Shown here: positions 43,837-52,771 of the stretch, one piece after another
How positions within the stretch are numbered: the first letter of the stretch is position 1
Layout of the letters: every line of letters starts with the position of its first letter
Assembly: GCA_963697675.1 (NCBI GenBank)
Contig: CAVOOW010000005.1
Coordinates: 62,001 to 126,000 of the forward strand
Source of the DNA: CAVOOW01 sp963697675
Lineage (GTDB): Bacteria > Actinomycetota > Actinomycetes > JACCUZ01
DNA: 64,000 nucleotides
Direction of reading: 5' to 3'
Notes under the pieces: generated by a model
The model's database searches: none
What the model saw: only the letters and a program-made list of their open reading frames with translations
Told to the model about the DNA's origin: nothing
Translations under genes and position numbers: made by a program

Positions 43837-44832
43837 TCACGCCTCGCGGACCACCTCTTCGACCGCCTTGTCCGGACGCAACCCGCGCCAGACGGGGTGG
43901 CGCATCCGCCCGTCGCGCGTCCACTCCCCGAACGCGACCTCGCCGACCAGCGCCGGCGTGACCCACCGGGCATCCTTGACCTGCGCCCGCGGCACCTCCG
44001 TCGCCAGTGGTGAGGTCTTCCTTTCGTGCGGCCGCAGCCGCGCCATCAGGTCGTCGAGCATCCAGTCGGTGAAGCCGGTGCCCACATGGCCGGCGTACAC
44101 GAGACGGCCCTCGTCGTCGTGGACCCCGAGCAGCAGCGACCCGATGCCGCCCTCGCGCCGACCACCTCCGGGCTGCCAGCCGACCACGACCACCTCCTGC
44201 ATGCGGATGTGCTTGACCTTGACCCAGTTGCGCGACCGCTTGCCCGGCTCGTAGACCGAGTCGCGTCGCTTGGCGAGCACACCCTCGAGCCCCTGGGACT
44301 TCGATGCGGCCAGCGCAGCCGCGCCGTCCCCGTCGAAGGCCGGCGGGGTCGCCCAGCGCGCGCCATTCACGTCCAGGTCCACCAGCGCCGCCCGCCGGTC
44401 GACATAGGGCGTCCGCAGCAACGACTCGCCGTCGAGGAAGCACACGTCGAAGACCAGGAGGCTGACCGGCACGTCCGCGAGCAGCTGCGCCGACGGCCGT
44501 TGCACGTGCATGCGCGCCTGCAGCTCTCCGAAGCTGGGGCGCCCGTGGGTGTCGAACGCCACGATCTCGCCGTCCAGCACCACGCCGCGCGCGCGCAGTG
44601 CGCCGTCCCCCAACCCGGCCAGTTCCGGGTACGTCGACGCCACCTCCCGATCGTTGCGGGTGAGTATCCGGACCCCTCCTCCGTCGAGGTAGACGACCGC
44701 CCGCACGCCGTCCCACTTCATCTCGAAGGCCCAGCGCTCTTCCTGGTCGGGCCCGGGCAGGTCTCCCGGCGTGGCGAGCATCGGCCGGATCAGCGCGGGC
44801 ATCGTCGCGCCGGACTCTCTGGTTGGGGGCAT
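43837..44832 (-). CDS. ATP-dependent DNA ligase, LigD ligase-domain type, stand-alone
   Basis: A 331-residue ligase with the nucleotidyl-transferase core: EMKWDGVRAVVY contains the AMP-accepting Lys, VLDGEIVAFD, and GLEGVLAKRRDSVYEPGKRSRNWVKVK (motifs IV-V), followed by an OB domain (VVVGWQPGGGRREGGIGSLLLGVHD). This equals the ligase part of LigD from non-homologous end joining, without polymerase or nuclease domains. No Ku gene is adjacent in the window. Start could be 44832 or Met at 44802. Confidence 0.88.
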   Translation of the reverse strand: MPPTRESGATMPALIRPMLATPGDLPGPDQEERWAFEMKWDGVRAVVYLDGGGVRILTRNDREVASTYPELAGLGDGALRARGVVLDGEIVAFDTHGRPSFGELQARMHVQRPSAQLLADVPVSLLVFDVCFLDGESLLRTPYVDRRAALVDLDVNGARWATPPAFDGDGAAALAASKSQGLEGVLAKRRDSVYEPGKRSRNWVKVKHIRMQEVVVVGWQPGGGRREGGIGSLLLGVHDDEGRLVYAGHVGTGFTDWMLDDLMARLRPHERKTSPLATEVPRAQVKDARWVTPALVGEVAFGEWTRDGRMRHPVWRGLRPDKAVEEVVREA

Positions 44833-44884
44833 GACCGCATTGTGGTGGGCAGCAACGGCAAAAGTTCACCCGAGGGCTTCCCTT

Positions 44885-47800
44885 ATGTCGCTTAAGCCGG
44901 TTACCTTCCTGCCTGCCCACGGGAAACACCCTGGCACCGCCTTCCACGGAGGACCAACGTGGGAGACGACAACGCTCACCGAGCTGCCCGCGGCCACCGT
45001 GCCCGCCGGCGGCTACTTCCTCGTCCAGGAGGCCGCCGGCGCGGCGACGCCCGGGCCGCTGCCGACGCCGGACCTGATCGACCCGACTCCGATCAACATG
45101 AGCGGCACCGCCGGCAAGGTGGCGCTCGTCACCGGTGTCACCACGCTGGGCTGCAACGGTCCCCTCGGCACCCCGTGCGACGCAGCGGCGACCGCGCGCA
45201 TCATCGACCTGCTCGGCTTCGGCAACGCCAACTACTTCGAGGGCGCTGCTGCCGCCGCGACCCTGACCAACTCGACCGACGCACGGCGCCGGGGCAACGG
45301 CTGCACGGACACGAACGACAACGCTGCCGACTTCGAGGCCGTCACCCCCGCACCGCGCAACAGTGCCTCGCCACCGAACCCGTGCGGCGCCGGCGACGCC
45401 GCACCTGCCCTCGTGTCGACGTCACCGGTCGACGGCGCGACCGGCGTCTCGGTCTCCGCCGACGTGGACGTCACGTTCTCGGAGCCCGTCGACACCGCGC
45501 CCGGCTGGTACTCCGTCTCCTGCACGACCAGCGGCACCCACACGGCCACCGTCACCGAAGGGACAGGTGGCGCCGCTCGTACCCTCGATCCCGACCAGGA
45601 CTTCGCGCTCGGTGAGACCTGCACCGTCGCCGTGACGGCCGCCGACGTCACCGACCACGACGCGGTCGACCCGCCTGACGCGCTGGCCACCGACCTCTCG
45701 TTCTCGTTCAACACCGAGCTGACGGCCCCGTGCGACGCGCCGTTCACCCCCATCCACGACATCCAGGGTTCGGGCACCACCAACACCGCCAACAACCAGA
45801 TCCGCAGCACCGAGGGTGTCGTCACCGGGGACTTCCAGGGTGACGCGGGTATGCGCGGCTTCTTCATCCAGGACCCCAACCCCGACTCCGACCCGCTGAC
45901 CTCAGAAGGCGTTTTCGTCTTCGTGCCACCGGCGAGCCCCTTCTTCTCCACGGACCTGTCCGCGGGTGACACGGTCCACCTGCGCGGCCGGGTCACCGAG
46001 TTCCAGAACCAGACCGAGATCGACACCCTCGACCAGCTCGTCGTGTGCAGCACGGGCACCGACATCGCCGCGACCCCCGTCACGCTGCCGGAGACGACCG
46101 ACGGCGACCTCGAGCGCTACGAGGGCATGAAGATCACGCTGCCGCAGACGATGACCGTGGAGCAGAACTTCTTCCAGGGCCGCTTCGGCCAGCTGAGCCT
46201 CGGCTTCGGCGGCCGGCTCTACCAGCCGACCAACCAGTTCCGCGCCGGCACACCCGAGGCGCAGGCGCTCGCGGATCTCAACCGCCGCTCGATGCTCGTG
46301 CTGGACGATGCGACAACGGCGCAGAACCCCAACCCGGTGCCCTACCTGCCGGCCGACGGAGTCCGCCGAGCCGGCGACACCGTGTCGGGCCTCGAGGGCA
46401 TCCTCGACGAAGGCCCGATCAACAGCGACACCACCATCCGCGACTACCGCGTCCAGCCGACGAAGGCACTGACGTTCGGTCAGGACAACAGGCGTACGAC
46501 AGCGCCGCCGGCCGTGGGCGGGAACCTGAAGGTCGCGTTCTTCAACGTCCTCAACTACTTCACGACGCTGGACGACGGCAACGCCCCGCCGCCCCCCGCC
46601 CTCGAGCCGCGCGGTGCCAACACGGCGGCCGAGTTCGACCGGCAGCGCACGAAGATCTTCGCGGCGATGTCCGCCATCGACGCGGACGTGTTCGGCCTGT
46701 CCGAGATCGAGAACCTTCCCGGCACCCACGCGGTGCAGAACCTCGTCGACGGCCTCAACGCGTATGTGGGCGACCCGGCCCGCTACGCCGCCGTGGCTGA
46801 CCCGGCAGCCGGCACCGGCACCGACGCGATCAAGGTGGCGCTGATCTACCAGCCCGCGAAGGTCGCGACCGTGGGCGACTCGCTCAGCGACCCAGACCCG
46901 GTGAACAACCGGCCGCCGATCGCGCAGACCTTCCGACTGCTCGCCAACGGGGAGACGGTCAACGTCGTCGTCAACCACCTCAAGTCGAAGGGCTCCTGTC
47001 CCACCGGCAGCGACCCCGGAAACGCCGACAGCGGCGACGGCCAGGGTTGCTGGAACGCGCTGCGAGTCCAGCAGGCGCAACGGCTTTTGACCTTCATCGA
47101 CACCGTGAAGACCACCTCGGGCGACCCCGACGTGCTCGCCATCGGCGACTTCAACTCCTACGGCCACGAGGACCCGATCGAGACTCTGACAGCTGGCGGG
47201 CTGCACAACGAGCTCGGTCGCTTCATCGGGTCCGACGCCTACTCCTACGTGTTCGACGGCCTGTCCGGCTATCTCGACCACGGGCTGGCGACCTCGTCCG
47301 CGGACGGTCAGCTGGTCGGCGCGGCGGAGTGGCACATCAACGCCGACGAGCCCTCGGTCATCGACTACAACACGGAGTTCAAGCCCGACGACCGCTACAC
47401 ACCGACGCCCTACCGCTCGTCCGACCACGACCCCGTCGTGCTCGGCGTCGACCTGGGCCGCTGCCAGTTCAGCGACGACGCCGTCCAGCACGTACGCACC
47501 CTGACGGGTGACTGCACGACGAGCACCACCGTCACCGTGCCCAACGGCTGGACGCTGAACGGCGCCGGTCACACCATCACGGCGTACGACCCGGCCGGCG
47601 GCCACTTCCGTGGAGCCGTCGTGGCGAACGCGGGCGCTGTTGCCAATGTCCATGACGTGACCATCACCGGCTACCACCTCGCCGACGTCTGCGACGCAGG
47701 GACGGAAGCCTTGCGCGGCATCCTGCTCGATGGCGCGAGCGGCGTGGTCGCCAACAACCACGTCGTCAACCTGCGCCAGGACGGCAGCGGCTGCCAGGAG

Positions 47801-48166
47801 GGCAACGGCATCGAGGCACGCAACGCGCCGTTGACCAAGAAGGGCCGTGACGTGTACGTCGCCGTGACGGGCAACGAGGTCCGCGGCTATCAGAAGGCCG
47901 GCATCGTCGTGAACGGATCGGTGCTGACCCTCGTCGACCGCAACGCGGTGCAGGGTCTTGGCCAGGTGCCCTACATCGCGCAGAACGGTGTGCAGGTCGG
48001 CTTCGGCGGCGCCGGCATCGTCTCTGGCAACACCATCAAGGACAACTTCTACACCGGCACCGCCGATGCGCAGGCCTGCGGTCTACTGCTCTATCAGGAC
48101 GACCACGCGACGCAGCTGGGCAACACGTTCACCGGTAACCAGCGCAACGTCTGCAAGGTCAACTAG
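44885..48166 (+). CDS. ExeM/NucH-type extracellular nuclease with beta-helix tail, 5'-truncated
   Basis: About 1093 residues: half of a lamin-tail domain (residues about 22-125; LPAATVPAGGYFLVQEAAG), an SbsA-like Ig domain (about 175-275), an OB/intermediate region, an endonuclease/exonuclease/phosphatase domain (about 545-860; VAFFNVLNYF, GLSEIEN, NHLKSKG, AIGDFNSYG, SSDHDPVVLGVDL) and a right-handed beta-helix-like tail (about 862-1093). It would degrade extracellular DNA. The N-terminus is abnormal: no signal peptide and the first half of the lamin-tail domain is missing. A good Shine-Dalgarno (GGAGG) plus GTG at 44959 is out of frame, as if a deletion removed the true start through mid-domain. 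Confidence 0.8.
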   Translation: MSLKPVTFLPAHGKHPGTAFHGGPTWETTTLTELPAATVPAGGYFLVQEAAGAATPGPLPTPDLIDPTPINMSGTAGKVALVTGVTTLGCNGPLGTPCDAAATARIIDLLGFGNANYFEGAAAAATLTNSTDARRRGNGCTDTNDNAADFEAVTPAPRNSASPPNPCGAGDAAPALVSTSPVDGATGVSVSADVDVTFSEPVDTAPGWYSVSCTTSGTHTATVTEGTGGAARTLDPDQDFALGETCTVAVTAADVTDHDAVDPPDALATDLSFSFNTELTAPCDAPFTPIHDIQGSGTTNTANNQIRSTEGVVTGDFQGDAGMRGFFIQDPNPDSDPLTSEGVFVFVPPASPFFSTDLSAGDTVHLRGRVTEFQNQTEIDTLDQLVVCSTGTDIAATPVTLPETTDGDLERYEGMKITLPQTMTVEQNFFQGRFGQLSLGFGGRLYQPTNQFRAGTPEAQALADLNRRSMLVLDDATTAQNPNPVPYLPADGVRRAGDTVSGLEGILDEGPINSDTTIRDYRVQPTKALTFGQDNRRTTAPPAVGGNLKVAFFNVLNYFTTLDDGNAPPPPALEPRGANTAAEFDRQRTKIFAAMSAIDADVFGLSEIENLPGTHAVQNLVDGLNAYVGDPARYAAVADPAAGTGTDAIKVALIYQPAKVATVGDSLSDPDPVNNRPPIAQTFRLLANGETVNVVVNHLKSKGSCPTGSDPGNADSGDGQGCWNALRVQQAQRLLTFIDTVKTTSGDPDVLAIGDFNSYGHEDPIETLTAGGLHNELGRFIGSDAYSYVFDGLSGYLDHGLATSSADGQLVGAAEWHINADEPSVIDYNTEFKPDDRYTPTPYRSSDHDPVVLGVDLGRCQFSDDAVQHVRTLTGDCTTSTTVTVPNGWTLNGAGHTITAYDPAGGHFRGAVVANAGAVANVHDVTITGYHLADVCDAGTEALRGILLDGASGVVANNHVVNLRQDGSGCQEGNGIEARNAPLTKKGRDVYVAVTGNEVRGYQKAGIVVNGSVLTLVDRNAVQGLGQVPYIAQNGVQVGFGGAGIVSGNTIKDNFYTGTADAQACGLLLYQDDHATQLGNTFTGNQRNVCKVN

Positions 48167-48708
48167 GCGGTTCGCTGCTGGGCCTGGAGGTGCTGGGCGA
48201 GGGTCTTCCACACGCCGGCAAGCCCGTCCCGCACGGTTGGTTCCACGACGATCCCGTCGGCGCCGACCAGGTCCCTGGCGATGGGCAGCTCGACGCGGCC
48301 CGCCTGGAGCACGTCGGCGCTGACATAGCCGAGCACGGTCTCCAGGGTCGCGATCGCGCCATGGCCGCGACCCGGAGCAGCGACGTTGATCCAGACCACG
48401 GGCTTGGCGGAGATCTCCGTGCCGCCGACGGTCCAGTCCAGCAGGTTCTTCAGGCTGCCCGGCAGGGTGCCTGCGTACTCCGGGGTGCAGAAGACGAGCG
48501 CGTCCGCCGCCGCTATCTCGGCGCGGAGCACGGCGACTGCGGTCGGCAGGGGTTCGCGGTCATGATCGGGGTTGAAGGCAGGCAACGCCGAGAGGCCTTC
48601 GTGCATCACCGCGGTCGCACCCGGAGGAGCGATGGCCCGCAGCGTCGCCAGCGCAGCACCGTTCGTGGACCCGGCTCGGGTGCTACCCGAGATCAGCAAC
48701 ACTCGCAT
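48163..48708 (-). CDS. NAD(P)H-dependent FMN reductase (flavodoxin fold)
   Basis: A 181-residue NADPH-dependent FMN reductase. FMN phosphate loop VLLISGSTRAGSTNGAAL at the N-terminus; FCTPEYAGTLPGSLKNLLDWTVGG is the classical family motif. It may supply reduced flavin or protect against quinones. Start at the Met at 48708 (an in-frame Met also occurs at 48717). It ends tail to tail with the nuclease gene, sharing four bases. Confidence 0.9.
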   Translation of the reverse strand: MRVLLISGSTRAGSTNGAALATLRAIAPPGATAVMHEGLSALPAFNPDHDREPLPTAVAVLRAEIAAADALVFCTPEYAGTLPGSLKNLLDWTVGGTEISAKPVVWINVAAPGRGHGAIATLETVLGYVSADVLQAGRVELPIARDLVGADGIVVEPTVRDGLAGVWKTLAQHLQAQQRTA

Positions 48709-48734
48709 GGCAGACATTCTCGCAAGGAGGCTGA

Positions 48735-49349
48735 TCACCCGCTGCTCTGCAGCGAGTCGATCGCCTTGCGCACCGCTGCGCCGACCCATTGCCCGTCGCC
48801 CAGCTCGCCCATCCGGGTCTTGAGCTGCTTGCGGTCGAGCTCCGGGAACGCCCGCCGGGTCAGCCCACACGCGTGGAGCAGGGCGACGAGGGCAGCGGTG
48901 CGGGCGTCGGGATGGCCGCCGCGCACCACGACGTGCTCCAGCCGCAGGCGCGTGACCGACGTGACGCGCGGATCGATCGCGAAATACCGTCGGACCGAGA
49001 AAAGCCAGAGGACGTCCTGCAGCTCCATCCGCAGCACGCCACGATCCACGAGCCGGGCCAGCAGCCGGTTGCGCTGCCCGTGTCGCAGCTTGCCGACCCA
49101 CCAGTCGGGCTTGCGAGCCTTGGTCTCGCCCGCGATGCGTGCGAGCGCGGCATCGCTGTCCGGATCCCCGGTCGGTGCGGAGTCAGTCAGCCGCACTCTC
49201 CCGTCGACCAGGCCGATGCGGCCGGCCAGGCTGAGCTCCGAGAGAGCCGCGCCCGCTATCCCGCAATCGAGCTCGGTCGAGCCCCCTCTTGTCCGGCCCG
49301 CGTCGTCAATCGCGATCAGCAACAGCTCCTGCGCCAGCGTCGCATCCAT
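48735..49349 (-). CDS. GPP34 (GOLPH3-like) family protein
   Basis: A 204-residue protein of the GPP34 family, homologous to eukaryotic Golgi phosphoprotein 3. Landmarks: LAQELLLIAIDDAGRTRGGSTELDCGIAGAALSELSLAGRI and RTAALVALLHACGLTRRAF. Actinobacterial members are numerous and their function is not established; phosphoinositide-like lipid binding is known for the eukaryotic protein. Its start overlaps the dinG stop (TGATG), so the two are coupled. Confidence 0.88.
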   Translation of the reverse strand: MDATLAQELLLIAIDDAGRTRGGSTELDCGIAGAALSELSLAGRIGLVDGRVRLTDSAPTGDPDSDAALARIAGETKARKPDWWVGKLRHGQRNRLLARLVDRGVLRMELQDVLWLFSVRRYFAIDPRVTSVTRLRLEHVVVRGGHPDARTAALVALLHACGLTRRAFPELDRKQLKTRMGELGDGQWVGAAVRKAIDSLQSSG

Positions 49350-51292
49350 CAGACCGGCGCGTCGAGTCGCTGCAGGGCACCGACCACCACGTCGTGGTCG
49401 GTCGTCAGCCACATCGGGGGCAGCGAGGTGCGCAGGAAGCCTGCGTAGCGCGCTGTCGCGAGACGCGAGTCGAGCACGGCGACGACACCGCGGTCCGACG
49501 TGCGGCGGATCAGCCGGCCGGCGCCCTGCGCGAGACGCAGCGCGGCATGCGCCGCCGAGACCGTCATGAACCCGTTGCCACCGGCGTCGTCGACCGCCTG
49601 TGCCCGCGCGGACATCAGTGGATCGTCCGGCCGCGGGAACGGGATGCGGTCGATGACGACCAGCTGGCAGGCCTCCCCCGGCACGTCGACGCCCTGCCAC
49701 AGCGAGAGCGTGCCGAACAGACAGGTCGCGTCGTCGGCCGCGAACTGCCGCACCAGCGTCGCCGTGCGTTCCTCGCCCTGGAGGAGGATGGGCACGTCCA
49801 GCCGCGCACGCATCGACTCGGCCGCGGCCTCGGCCGCCCGCATCGAGGAGAACAGCCCCAGCGTCCGACCGCCCGCCGCCTCGATCAGTGCTGCCAGCTC
49901 GTCGTTGGCGGCCGCCGAGGCGCCGTCCCGCCCGGGCGGCGGGAGGTGTCTTGCGACGTACAGGATCCCCTGTTTCTGGTAGTCGAACGGCGAGCCGACA
50001 TCGATGCCCTGCCAGTCGGGGGCGCCCTCGCCCAGCAGCCCGACCTGGCCGGCGATCGGCTCGAAGCTGCCGCCGAGCTCGAGGGTCGCACTCGTCAGCA
50101 CGACCGACCGCTCGCCGAACAACGCGTCCCGCAGCAGGCCGTTGACGCTCAGCGGGGCGATGCGTACGGACGCGCCGCCGACGCGACGCCGGTCGTGGGC
50201 CACCCAGGTGACGTCGAACGGCGAGTGGGCGGCGATCCGCTCGGCGGTGTCGAACACCGAACCCGCCGCCGCCTGCGCCACCTTGCGCGCGCCCTCGTCC
50301 GCGTCCTTGAGGCGCCCGAGGTCGGACACCACTGTGCGCGCAGCGTCCCGCACGAGGGCGACGGCCGTGGCCAGCACCTCGGGCATGTCGACGACGCGGC
50401 CCTCGTCCAGCGCGTCCAGGGCCGACCCGAGCGCCGCGGCGGCGTCGGCCAGGTCGTCGGTGCTGTCGACCAGGCGCCGCGCCCGCGACGCCGCCCGGTC
50501 GACCAGCCCGACCGTCAGCTCGTCGGTCGCGACGCCCGTCACCCGGTCGACCAGCTCGTGTGCCTCGTCGACCACCACGACGTCGTGCTCGGGCAGCACG
50601 ACGAAGCTCTCGAGCGCGTCGATCGCGAGCAGTGCGTGGTTGGTGACGACGATCTCGGCCTCGCCGGCCCGGTCGCGCGCCTGCTCCGCGAAGCACTCCC
50701 CGCCGTACGGGCACTTGGCCGCGCCCAGGCACTCGCGACCGCTGACGCTCACCTGCCGCCAGGCACGGTCGCCCACCCCCGGGTCGAGCTCGTCGCGGTC
50801 GCCGGTCTCCGTGTCGTCGGCCCAACCACGCAGTCGTACGACGTCGCGGCCCAGCGCCGTCGTGGGTGAGGGATCGAACAGCGCGTCCTCGGAGTCGTCG
50901 GGCATGCCGCCGAGGACCTTGTTCTTGCAGAGGTAGTTGGACCGGCCCTTGAGGATCGCGAAGGTCGGCCGGCGGCCGAGCAGCGGCTCGACCGCGTCGA
51001 TGAGCTGCGGCAGGTCGCGCTCGACGATCTGGTTCTGCAGGGCGATCGTGGCCGTCGCGACGATGACCGCCGCGGGGTCGGGCCGGCGGGACTCGGCGCG
51101 GTGCATCAGCGCAGGCACGAGGTAGGCGAGCGACTTGCCGGTGCCGGTGCCCGCCTGCACCAGCAGGTGCTCACCGTCATGCATGGCGGTCGCCACGGCC
51201 TCTGCCATCGCGACCTGGCCGGGACGCTCTGTGCCGTTGACCCCTGCCACGGCGGCCGCCAGCAGTTCGCGCAAAGACGGGCTGCTCGGCAT
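49349..51292 (-). CDS. DinG-like ATP-dependent DNA helicase (XPD family)
   Basis: A 647-residue superfamily 2 iron-sulfur helicase. Motif I GTGTGKSLAYLVPAL, Fe-S cysteines (YLCKN, CLGAAKCPYGGEC), motif II VVDEAHELVD, motif III TSATLE, motif V/VI FGTLSLWQGVDVPG and QGAGRLIRR. It unwinds DNA 5' to 3' and resolves R-loops or forks. No LexA box is visible upstream, so SOS induction, known for E. coli dinG, is not supported here. Confidence 0.92.
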   Translation of the reverse strand: MPSSPSLRELLAAAVAGVNGTERPGQVAMAEAVATAMHDGEHLLVQAGTGTGKSLAYLVPALMHRAESRRPDPAAVIVATATIALQNQIVERDLPQLIDAVEPLLGRRPTFAILKGRSNYLCKNKVLGGMPDDSEDALFDPSPTTALGRDVVRLRGWADDTETGDRDELDPGVGDRAWRQVSVSGRECLGAAKCPYGGECFAEQARDRAGEAEIVVTNHALLAIDALESFVVLPEHDVVVVDEAHELVDRVTGVATDELTVGLVDRAASRARRLVDSTDDLADAAAALGSALDALDEGRVVDMPEVLATAVALVRDAARTVVSDLGRLKDADEGARKVAQAAAGSVFDTAERIAAHSPFDVTWVAHDRRRVGGASVRIAPLSVNGLLRDALFGERSVVLTSATLELGGSFEPIAGQVGLLGEGAPDWQGIDVGSPFDYQKQGILYVARHLPPPGRDGASAAANDELAALIEAAGGRTLGLFSSMRAAEAAAESMRARLDVPILLQGEERTATLVRQFAADDATCLFGTLSLWQGVDVPGEACQLVVIDRIPFPRPDDPLMSARAQAVDDAGGNGFMTVSAAHAALRLAQGAGRLIRRTSDRGVVAVLDSRLATARYAGFLRTSLPPMWLTTDHDVVVGALQRLDAPV

Positions 51293-51406
51293 GGGGAGTC
51301 GAGGCTAGCCGAGATCGGGCCATACCCAGCCCGCGCTGTCCACCGACGGCGTACCGTGGCGCCGCGCGGGTGGCGATCGCCGCCACCGACCGAGGGAGGG
51401 GACGTC

Positions 51407-52771
51407 GTGGCCAACCAGCACAAGATCACGCTCGACGAGTCGGAGATGCCGACCCGCTGGTACAACGTCATCCCGGACCTGCCGTCCCCGCCGCCGCCTC
51501 CGCTGCACCCGGGCACCCTCCAGCCGGTCGGCCCCGAGGACCTCGCGCCGCTGTTCCCGATGGACCTGATCATGCAAGAGGTCACCTCGGAGAGCTACGT
51601 CGACATCCCCGACGAGGTGCTCGACATCTACCGGCTCTGGCGGCCCTCGCCGCTGTTCCGGGCGCACCGGCTGGAGCAGGCTCTCGGCACACCGGCTCAC
51701 ATCTATTACAAGTACGAGGGTGGCTCGCCGGCGGGCTCGCACAAGCCGAACACTGCCGTGCCCCAGGCGTTCTACAACGCGAAGAGCGGCGTCACGAAGA
51801 TCACGACCGAGACCGGCGCCGGCCAGTGGGGGACGGCGCTGGCCTTCGCCTGCTCGGTGTTCGGCCTCGAGTGCGAGGTGTGGCAGGTAGGCGCCTCCTA
51901 CGACGGCAAGCCCTACCGGCGCTCGGTCATGGAGACCTTCGGCGCGTCGGTGCACCGCAGCCCGTCCGACCTGACCGAGTCGGGACGCAAGATCCTCGCC
52001 GACGACCCCCACCACCCCGGCAGTCTCGGCATCGCGATCAGCGAGGCCGTCGAGGCCGCGGCGCAGGTGGAGTCGTCGCACTACGCGCTGGGCAGCGTGC
52101 TCAACCACGTGCTGCTGCACCAGACGATCATCGGCGAGGAGGCGCTGCTGCAGTTCGCGAAGGTCGGCGAGACGCCCGACCTGATCGTCGGCTGCACCGG
52201 CGGCGGGTCGAACTTCGCCGGGCTGTCCTTCCCGTTCCTGCGCGAGAAGCTCGCGGGGAACATCAACCCGACGATCCGTGCAGTCGAGCCGGCGGCCTGC
52301 CCGTCACTCACGCGCGGGACGTACGCCTACGACTTCGGTGACACGGCCGGGTTCACCCCGCTGCTGAAGATGCACACGCTCGGCCACGACTTCATCCCCG
52401 ACCCGATCCACGCCGGTGGCCTGCGCTATCACGGCATGAGCCCGCTCATCTCGCACATCTACGAGCTCGGCCTGATGGAAGCCGTCGCGATCGGTCAGCT
52501 GGAGTGCTTCGAGGCGGCGATCACCTTCGCCCGCACCGAGGGCATCGTGCCCGCACCGGAGCCGACCCACGCGTTGGCGGCGTGCATCCGCGAGGCGCTG
52601 GCCTGCAAGGAGACCGGCGAGGAGAAGGTCATCCTCACGGCGCTGTGCGGGCACGGCCACTTCGACATGGCGGCCTACGACTCCTACCTCAGCGGCGAGA
52701 TGGTCGACGACGTGCTCACCGACGAGCGGCTCGCCGACCCGTTGACCCGCCTGCCGCAGATCGACCTCTAA
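51407..52771 (+). CDS. TrpB2-type tryptophan synthase beta-like PLP enzyme
   Basis: A 454-residue TrpB2 protein. PLP Lys in GGSPAGSHKPNTAVPQAFYN, phosphate loop GCTGGGSNF, substrate residues ETGAGQWGTALAF; AVEPAACPSLTRG and GLRYHGMSPLISH are TrpB2-specific. It condenses indole with serine or O-phosphoserine, or acts as a serine deaminase. GTG start 51407 follows GGGAGGGG. It stands alone, divergent from dinG and away from any trp operon, so it is probably a salvage enzyme rather than the main TrpB. Confidence 0.92.
   Translation: MANQHKITLDESEMPTRWYNVIPDLPSPPPPPLHPGTLQPVGPEDLAPLFPMDLIMQEVTSESYVDIPDEVLDIYRLWRPSPLFRAHRLEQALGTPAHIYYKYEGGSPAGSHKPNTAVPQAFYNAKSGVTKITTETGAGQWGTALAFACSVFGLECEVWQVGASYDGKPYRRSVMETFGASVHRSPSDLTESGRKILADDPHHPGSLGIAISEAVEAAAQVESSHYALGSVLNHVLLHQTIIGEEALLQFAKVGETPDLIVGCTGGGSNFAGLSFPFLREKLAGNINPTIRAVEPAACPSLTRGTYAYDFGDTAGFTPLLKMHTLGHDFIPDPIHAGGLRYHGMSPLISHIYELGLMEAVAIGQLECFEAAITFARTEGIVPAPEPTHALAACIREALACKETGEEKVILTALCGHGHFDMAAYDSYLSGEMVDDVLTDERLADPLTRLPQIDL

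Noticed and set aside
44959..45615. Alternative nuclease start at GTG 44959
   Set aside because: It has the better Shine-Dalgarno, but its frame gives an Arg-rich sequence unrelated to the lamin-tail domain.
48735..50825. 696-codon frame on the minus strand covering GPP34 and part of dinG
   Set aside because: Only its last 204 codons are GPP34; upstream it is an Arg/Gly-rich shadow of dinG in another frame.
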